Below the pieces are notes generated by a model, which did no database searches, had not been told where the DNA came from, and was given only the letters and a program-made list of their open reading frames with translations. Below, piece by piece: positions 23,263-64,000 of a stretch of DNA of 64,000 bases; position 1 is the first letter of the stretch; every line of letters begins with the position of its first letter. The stretch comes from Cavia porcellus (taxonomy: Eukaryota > Chordata > Mammalia > Rodentia > Caviidae): the NCBI RefSeq assembly GCF_034190915.1, contig NW_026947488.1, positions 692,501-756,500 of the forward strand. Reading direction: 5' to 3'. Made by a program: the position numbers and the translations under genes.

Positions 23263-23997
23263 GGGCCTCTCGAGGTCTGGCCCTCCCTTACTCCCTCCAA
23301 CTGGCCATGCGCATGTCCCTGAAGTCCTCTGGTGGTGTGTGGACAGCACTGGGCAGCCACAGGAGGTCCAACACATCTACAGCCCTCCCTGCACAGGCAC
23401 AGGACTGCAGCAGGGCACGCGGAGAAGCTTTTGAAGTTGGCTCCTCCAGCAAAGGAGGGAGGGAACAGGAGGAAAGGAAGGGGAGAGGCCAGCAGCCCAG
23501 CCCTGCTCCCCCACTCACTGTCTATCCAATTGCTTCAACCTAAACTCTGGCACCCAGCGGCTACCATAGGGCTTGAATTGAGTTAGCCCCAGGGAAGACC
23601 CTACTGTGTAGGTGTAGGGTGTTCGGTTGGCACAGGGCAGTGTAGGGCCAGCTAGTGCGTAAAGCGAGCTGGGCAAGGGTGCCAGGGCCTGTCTTTGTGG
23701 TCAGCAGGTTCTGCCTTTCCCAGGGACCTGATGAGCAGAACCTGGTGGACAGGACTTAATCCCTTGCTCATGACCACCAGCCCCTGTACCTTGACATCAG
23801 GCAGTCCTGCCCTAGCAGGTGCCAAGATTCGGGACTTCCCAAGGCTCCACTGCTGGCTCAGCCTTGCCTCTCCTGGAATGAAGGGGTCTTTCATGAGGGA
23901 GTGAGGTCAGAGTCTTTGAGTGTAAGAGCAGCCTCTGGAACATACAGTTCACCTTTACCTGGAGAATAGAAATTTTTCAGCTTTAGAAAAGCTAAGG
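23263..23997. other. Putative C20orf204 upstream region
   Basis: Immediately upstream of the inferred start codon. A palindromic CATGCGCATG (23306-23315) resembles an NRF1 half-site pair. No TATA box is evident. Transcription start not locatable. Confidence 0.3.
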
Positions 23998-24145
23998 TAA
24001 GCCAGGCCTGGTGGCATATACCTGTAATCCCAGCACTTGGAAGACCAAGGCAGGAGAATCACAAGTTCGAGGCCAGACTGGGCTACCAAGCAAGTTCAAA
24101 GCCATCCTGAACTCCATAGTGAGACATGTCTTGTCTGCCTGTCTG

Positions 24146-24179
<34 letters not shown>

Positions 24180-24310
24180 GCAGACACAAAAGCGAAGGCA
24201 CTTGGGAGGTTGAGGCAGGAGGACTTCTTCAAGGCCAGCCTGGGCTACAAAGTGAGTTCAAGTCCAATCTAAACTGTATAGTGAGACCCTGTCTCAAAAA
24301 ACCAGGAAAA
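23998..24310 (+). mobile_element. Two B1 SINEs around a (CA)n tract
   Basis: B1 at about 23,998-24,127, (CA)14-type tract at 24,153-24,180, and a second B1 lacking its head at about 24,197-24,310. The CA tract probably arose in the tail of the first B1. Confidence 0.85.
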
Positions 24311-24671
24311 AGGAAAAAAAAGCAAAGAGATGTGCTCCCAGGAAGAAAAGCTGGTGAGGCACACAGGTAGCTGCACCTCAAACCAACCAGGAAATACACC
24401 CTCTTAAATGAGAAATGTGTGCAGACACGGACAGTGTAGCTGCTCTGAAATCTTCCAACAGCCCCACAGGAACCCTTCTCTATCACCCTTTTCAGTGACC
24501 CCGACTATACACTCAGCTCTCCAATCAGGGGAAGAATCAAGGAGACCAAGCCCACTTATGACAGTGGTCACCAGCAGCCTGAGTCCACAGCCAAGTCCTC
24601 CCTTTTCATCTGTAAGGAGATGGGCTGGCTTGGCACTCCCTCTTTACAGGGAATTCCAAGGCTCCCTCCCA

Positions 24672-24685
24672 GTTTCCATAGAAAC
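24672..24685. promoter_or_regulatory. RFX X-box, perfect consensus match
   Basis: GTTTCCATAGAAAC fits GTTNYYATRRNAAC at every constrained position. It lies about 2 kb downstream of PRPF6 and 1.4 kb upstream of the C20orf204 start. Confidence 0.5.
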
Positions 24686-24699
24686 ACCCAAGAAGCTCC

Positions 24700-25402
24700 T
24701 AGGGCCTCAATGGGGAGCAGATGTGCAAGCTGTGTGTGAGCTGGCAACTCCATGTGACCTGTCCAGCACCAAACAATCATCGGCTCCTGCATCACCTGGG
24801 GACTGATCCTTTGCCCTGCTATCCTACCCTCCAGGTTCCCAGCACCACAGAGGAGGTAGGGCTGCATCTGTAGCAGGACAGGAGTCCACTGGGACTCACT
24901 CTACCCCATGTGGTCACAGGGCTTCCCATCCTTACCTGTCAGCAGTGAACAGGAACACAGGCCAGCACAAGAACCCCTGTAGGAGTGCTTTGACCACACT
25001 GTAGGCCCTGTCACAGGCACCACAAAACATAGCGGCCTCTGGGACTCATCTCTTAGGAAGACCGGGAAAAGCTATTGCCCAGAAAGCAGAGCTCAGAGGG
25101 CTGAGCCCTTATCAGCCCATATGACTGCATCTCTTCTGCCCAGCAACCTGAAGATCATCCACTTGTCCTCTACACCAACCAGGACCTCCAGCCAGGTATC
25201 TTCAGCACCACCCGCACACCCAAGATGACTAGATGGTTCTCAAGTGAATGCACACAAGTACTGACACAGGGCCCCAGGAAGCCCTTCACCCTCGTGTAGC
25301 ATAAAGGCCACAAAGCCAAGTCTCTTGGGTATCTATATCTGTCTCTGTGTCTCTACTGTGATTCAGGGCTGTTCCACTAAGTATACCCCCAACCCCTTTT
25401 CT
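24700..25402. other. Intergenic, no gene recognised
   Basis: Unique sequence between C20orf204 and the end of PRPF6. Nothing further supported. Confidence 0.4.
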
Positions 25403-25762
25403 TGTTTTTTTTTTTTTTATTTTAGCATAGGGTCTGGTTAAATCACTAAGTTACCCTGGCTGGGTCTGAACTTGAGATTCTACCTCAGTCTCCCAGAGTG
25501 CTGGGATCATAAGCATAGGCCACCACACCTGGCTAAGTAATAGTCTTCCAACTAGCAATGGAGATAAACAGCCAGGTGTGGTGGCATATACCTATAATCC
25601 CAGGACTCAGGAGGCTGAGGCAGGAGGATTAAGTGTTTGAGCCCAGCCAGGGCAACTAGAACCTATGTTGCAAAAAAGAAAAAGGAGAGGCAGAGGATTT
25701 AGCTCAGTGGCTCAAGTGCTTTCCTCCTAAGTGTGAGGTCATGAATTTGAACCCTGTTACAA
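25403..25762. mobile_element. Reverse B1, forward B1 and forward ID
   Basis: Reverse B1 about 25,403-25,535. Forward B1 about 25,568-25,680 runs into an ID at about 25,686-25,762, whose tail seeds the GA-rich microsatellite that follows. Confidence 0.8.
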
Positions 25763-26018
25763 ACGAAAGAAAGACAGAAAGAAGAAAGGAAGGAGGGAGG
25801 GAGGGAGGGAAAGAGAGAGGGAGAGAAAGAGAAAAGGAAGAAGGGGGAGGGAAGGAAAGGGAAGGAGGGAAGAAAGGAGGGAGGGAGGAAAGTAGGGAGG
25901 AAAGGAGGGAGGGAGGGAGGAAGGAAAAGAGGGAGGGAGGAAGGGAGGGAGGGAGGAAAGGAGGGAGGGAGGGAGAAAGGAGGGAGGGAGGGAGGAAAGG
26001 AGGGAGGGAGGAGGGAGA
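25763..26018 (+). repeat. Purine-only (GGGA/GAAA)n microsatellite, about 255 bp
   Basis: Long uninterrupted purine tract of GGGA, GGAA and AAAG units on the + strand, except for a single T near 25,892 and a C and T near 25,767-25,775. It grew from an ID tail. Such tracts can form triplex DNA. Confidence 0.95.
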
Positions 26019-26631
26019 CTAGTGATGCAACTTAGTGAGAAGGTCTTGGTTCAATACCTAGTAAAAAATTTCTTTAGGATACAATTACTATGAATTAGCA
26101 AAACCAGGTTAATCTGGAAAAATCAGTCAACTTCCTGCTGGTTACACTTTCCTAGAGGTCTTTGAAGGCAGCATGGACAGACCCTGTTCACAGTCAAACT
26201 CCAAGAGGCCCCAACTATTCCTGGACTAATTTAGTAATCATACTCTGGATCCCCCACATGAACACAGGGTCCTGCTGCCTCTGAAAATGCCACCAAGGCC
26301 ACGTGAGGCTTTGGGGGTACCTTTAGACACAAGTCCAACAGTCCTCTACCCTGTGGGTACGACCCTGCAAGTGCTTTATCCCGCTCAGAGCTTTGGTTCC
26401 CTGTGGCCTCCAACCTGCTATGTCAGACCTGTGAGATGGTGTCCTGCTGTCTGCAGAGCCTGTGCTCCCACCACCTTCTCCAGCAAATCTCAACAAGCCC
26501 TGGCACCCCAACCATACTTCCTCATGCCCAAACCAGAGCTGCTGCGACCACTCATTCATATAGAGGAAGATGGACTGGGACTTCAAAAACAAACACCAGG
26601 GGCTCCAGCTCTGATACACTACATACAAATT

Positions 26632-26637
26632 TTTAAT
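26632..26637 (-). terminator. PRPF6 polyadenylation signal
   Basis: TTTAAT here is ATTAAA on the minus strand, 62 bases past the PRPF6 stop and followed in transcript direction by GT-rich sequence. The implied 3'UTR is only about 80 bases. Confidence 0.65.
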
Positions 26638-26698
26638 GAATGAAGACAGACACCTAAGGCCTGTGCACACGCGTCCATGTCCCACCCCCACCCACTCC

Positions 26699-61181
<34,483 letters not shown>

Positions 61182-61489
61182 TTAAAGGCTGCAGACCTGC
61201 CCTTCCAGCTCACACACACACAACAAATACATGCACTTTGCTAAACCAGAAAGCAAGGAAACAAAGGTCATTGGAGTCATATCATTGGACAACGGGCACT
61301 GGCAACATGAGTGAACCAGTAACACGTTGCACATAAAGAACTAGGCAAAAAATCAATACCAATGATTTTTGATTGATGAAAAGTTTGAGAATCAGCAAAA
61401 CTAATCTTTGTTAAGTTGGAACATTGACTTCCTGGCAGGAGGCAGTACACAGGGACCACCAGCAGTGGAGATAGTGATATGCTGCCTTT

Positions 61490-61850
61490 TTTTTTTTTTT
61501 TAAAGTGATACTACAATCCCAGTATTTGGGAGGCTGAGGCAGGAGGATTGCCACAAATTGGAAGCTAGCCTGGACTATACAGTGAGTTCAAGGCCAGCCT
61601 ACACTATACAGTGAGACTCTGCCTCAAAAAATAAATAAATAAATAAATAAAATAAACAAACAAATAAAAGTGTGATACTGAGCATTTAACCCTGGGCCTT
61701 CACACCAAGCTACATTCCCCTTTTTTTTGAGACTAAGTTACTAATCTGCTAAATTCTTCAGATTGGGCTTGAATTTACAATCTTCCTGCCTCAGTCTCCC
61801 AGAAGGCAGAGATTTCAGGCATGAACCACACACTTAGCTGATGTTGAACA
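61490..61850. mobile_element. Forward B1, (AAAT)n, reverse dID-B1
   Basis: B1 about 61,505-61,628, AAAT repeat to about 61,670, then a reverse composite at about 61,675-61,845. Confidence 0.75.
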
Positions 61851-62449
61851 TCTTGATAGGATACAGGTGTACTCATGAAGACATCAAGATCTATGCAATT
61901 TACTAAAAATGTTTTTCAAAAGAAAAAACGACCATGTCAGAAAGCCTTCATAATTATGTCCCTTAAAATAAAAAGCTCATGTAATTCCAAAACATGGGAA
62001 AAACCTCAAGAGCAAACTAGAAGGGAGTCCCACAGGATAGTGACAGGAGAACCTAAGGGTCACTACGAACACAAGGAACTTGCCTCATGGGGGTGGAATT
62101 TGAAGCCCTGCTGAAGCACTGCAATCCAGTAGTCCATCTCATGACCTAGATGCTCACTAAGGAAACAACTGGTAGGCCACATACACAGTGCGGGCAGCCA
62201 AAGAGACAATTCATGATGTAGGCCAGATGGCACTGAGAGCTCATCTTGCTGCTCAGAGCAGTGGGTAACATAAAACTTATCAATTATTTATTTCCAAAAT
62301 TTTCTGTTTAATATTTCCAAGCCACTGCTGACTGCAGGTAACTAAAGGCTAGAAAAGTAAAATCATGAGTGGGGACAGGGAAGGATAACCGTAAAAATGG
62401 CAACATATTCAAACCCATGAACATAAGAAGGGTCAGGCGTTCATGACAA
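61851..62449 (-). other. PRPF6 intron, nothing recognised
   Basis: No identifiable repeat or exon. Confidence 0.4.
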
Positions 62450-62557
62450 TATTTTTTTTTTTACACTTTTTTCTTTTTATCGGTACCGGGAATCTAACTC
62501 ACGACTGCCTGCTTGCAAGGCAAGTGCTTATCCTGCTGAGCTAAATCCCCAGCCCCA
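62450..62557 (-). mobile_element. ID SINE, reverse, with target-site duplication
   Basis: Flanked by CATGACAATATTTTT on both sides; near-consensus body. Confidence 0.9.
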
Positions 62558-63019
62558 TGACAATATTTTTAAAAGATCATTAGCTGGCCATGGCTGTACA
62601 CACCACCAGCCCCAAATACTCAGGGGGGTGGGGAGAAGGATCACTGAAACCTAGGATTTTGGGACCAATGTAAACAACACAGCAAGACCATGACACTTTA
62701 AAAATGAGGCTGGGACTGGGAACCAGCGCCACATGTAGACCACTGCTAGACTAGGAACAGCCAGACCCCAACCCCTTCTGGAACATGGGCTGGCAACCAA
62801 GAAGTACCAATCCCCCTACCACCACCACTACCATAAGCGACCAGCTTATCTGGAGAAACACAGGCTGTGATGATAGCTATCCAGGTAAAATGCAATCAGA
62901 TCCTGTGGTGCTTTGGTGTTTCACTAACATTGCAGGTCTAGGCCCAGTGGTCTGATCATGGGCTCAGAGGATAGCGGTATGCAGTGTGGCATCTAGGAAG
63001 GGATCTCCTTTTAACTTTT

Positions 63020-63122
63020 TGTGTGTGTGTGTGCGTCTTTTTTTATCGGTACCAGGGATAGAACTCATGACCACACACTTGCAAGGCAAGTGCTTATGCC
63101 ACTGAGCTAAATCCCCAGCCCC
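63020..63122 (-). mobile_element. ID SINE, reverse, with target-site duplication
   Basis: Flanked by AAGGGATCTCCTTTT on both sides. The tail has become GT-rich. Confidence 0.9.
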
Positions 63123-63179
63123 AAGGGATCTCCTTTTGAGAGTTTTTTAAGCACTGTTGATTCCCCCATGGTCTTATTT

Positions 63180-63545
63180 TGAAGTCCTATATCATTTCCA
63201 TTGTTTTGTTGGGTTGGATTTTAGTCTCTTTTGTTTTATGTTAAATCCAATAGCAGGAGCAGCTATTTCAAAGATAGCAAGATATATTATGGTAGCAATT
63301 TTGGATTTACTATTGGCTTGTTTTGATATCCTTTAATGCATTATTTAATTTTTATTTTCTATTCTATTCTGTTCTGTTTGATTTTTACTACGTCCAAAGT
63401 TATCTACAGCTCTAGTGAAGACATCAAAAGGCATATGGTAACTATTGTTGATTTCATAATGTGCTGGAAGTCCTTTATCTCTTGCACTGGTTTGTTTTGA
63501 TTGGCTTTATTCTGCTTTATCCTCTTTAAAATTTAAAAAAAAAAT
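63180..63545 (+). repeat. Second copy of the unclassified monomer repeat
   Basis: Two units start near 63,236 and 63,383, with CAGCTATTTCAAAGATAGCAAG, ATTATGGTAGCAATT and TTGATTGGCTTTATTCTGC. The copy ends CCTCTTTAAAATTTAAAAAA, like the copy ending near 40,110. Confidence 0.65.
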
Positions 63546-63581
63546 TTGTTTGAAAAAATGGGGCTAGGAGGGCATACGGGG

Positions 63582-63650
63582 ATTTAGCTTAGTGGTATAA
63601 GCACCCAGCTTGGCAAGGGCCTGAGTTCAATTCCTGGTACAAAAAAAAAA
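63582..63650 (+). mobile_element. ID SINE
   Basis: Forward ID, GGGGATTTAGCTTAGTGG head and TTCCTGGTAC end. Confidence 0.8.
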
Positions 63651-63750
63651 AAGAAGTGTTTTCTCTTGCATGGTGGTTGCCCTCATACCACAGGGTACTT
63701 GGTCCAAACTCCTTCTGCAGAGCCTGTTTCTAATCCCACTTTTAATAAAA

Positions 63751-63798
63751 CTTCATTACTATTTTTTTAAATAGTATTTTAAAAAAATAGTAATGAAG
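63751..63798. repeat. Perfect 19-bp inverted repeat (hairpin), 10-base loop
   Basis: CTTCATTACTATTTTTTTA at 63751-63769 and its exact reverse complement at 63780-63798. A headless ID 3' half (about 63,797-63,820) starts at its right edge. Confidence 0.95.
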
Positions 63799-63841
63799 TC
63801 ATGAGTTTGATCTCTGGTACCTAAATAAATAAATAAATAAA

Positions 63842-64000
63842 TGGGACTGGGGATATAGCTCAATGGTAGAGTTCCTGCCTTGTGCACACAAGGCCTTGGA
63901 TTTGAGCCCCAGCATCACAGACACACACACACAAAATAAAATAAAAAATAATAAAATAAAAAAAATAATAAAGTAGTTGGGCATGGCGGCACACACTTAT
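63842..64000 (+). mobile_element. ID SINE and the start of a B1 at the window edge
   Basis: ID about 63,842-63,922 with CA and AAAT-rich tail. The head of a B1 (GTTGGGCATGGCGGCACACAC) runs off the edge. Confidence 0.8.

Noticed and set aside
25741..26022. Lys/Glu/Gly-rich open frame
   Set aside because: Translation of a purine microsatellite.

Overview
This is nuclear DNA of a placental mammal, almost certainly a non-murine rodent. Three spliced protein-coding genes are recognisable: SOX18, the C20orf204 (LINC00176) ortholog and PRPF6. The left edge looks like the promoter of a fourth gene that runs out of the window, expected from synteny to be TCEA2. Order and orientation match human 20q13.33 read backwards. 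The rodent call rests on the SINEs: B1 elements with an internal ~29-bp duplication, ID elements with a tRNA-Ala(TGC)-like head, and B1-dID composites. B1-dID composites point away from mouse and rat, but I cannot name the species from sequence alone.

Layout. 1-160: GC-rich putative divergent promoter. 160-10,750: intergenic DNA with few repeats. 10,750-12,820: SOX18 (+), two exons in a CpG island. 12,820-20,400: intergenic, including an old reverse-strand L1 3' end and a possible ETS/GATA element. 20,430-23,262: C20orf204 ortholog (-), start-codon exon plus three coding exons. 23,300-26,600: intergenic SINEs and a GA-rich microsatellite. 26,610 to the right edge: PRPF6 (-), of which the last 12 coding exons (human codons 397-941) are present; its first nine exons lie beyond position 64,000.

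The two large PRPF6 introns (36,113-48,402 and 48,526-59,492) are mostly transposon. They hold a near-complete forward L1 relic carrying a solo LTR, a 3.2-kb hAT transposon with both ends and a decayed transposase, an older L1/HAL1-like fragment and dozens of B1 and ID copies. Many ID copies have exact target-site duplications.

The genes do not form a pathway. SOX18 is an endothelial and lymphatic transcription factor, PRPF6 is a U4/U6.U5 tri-snRNP scaffold, and C20orf204 is a poorly characterised predicted secreted protein. The most interesting observations are the fully intact C20orf204 reading frame with all-phase-0 introns and a signal peptide, a 92-bp almost perfect inverted repeat in a PRPF6 intron, a recurrent unclassified monomer repeat, the autonomous-type hAT relic, and perfect RFX X-box sites flanking the genes.
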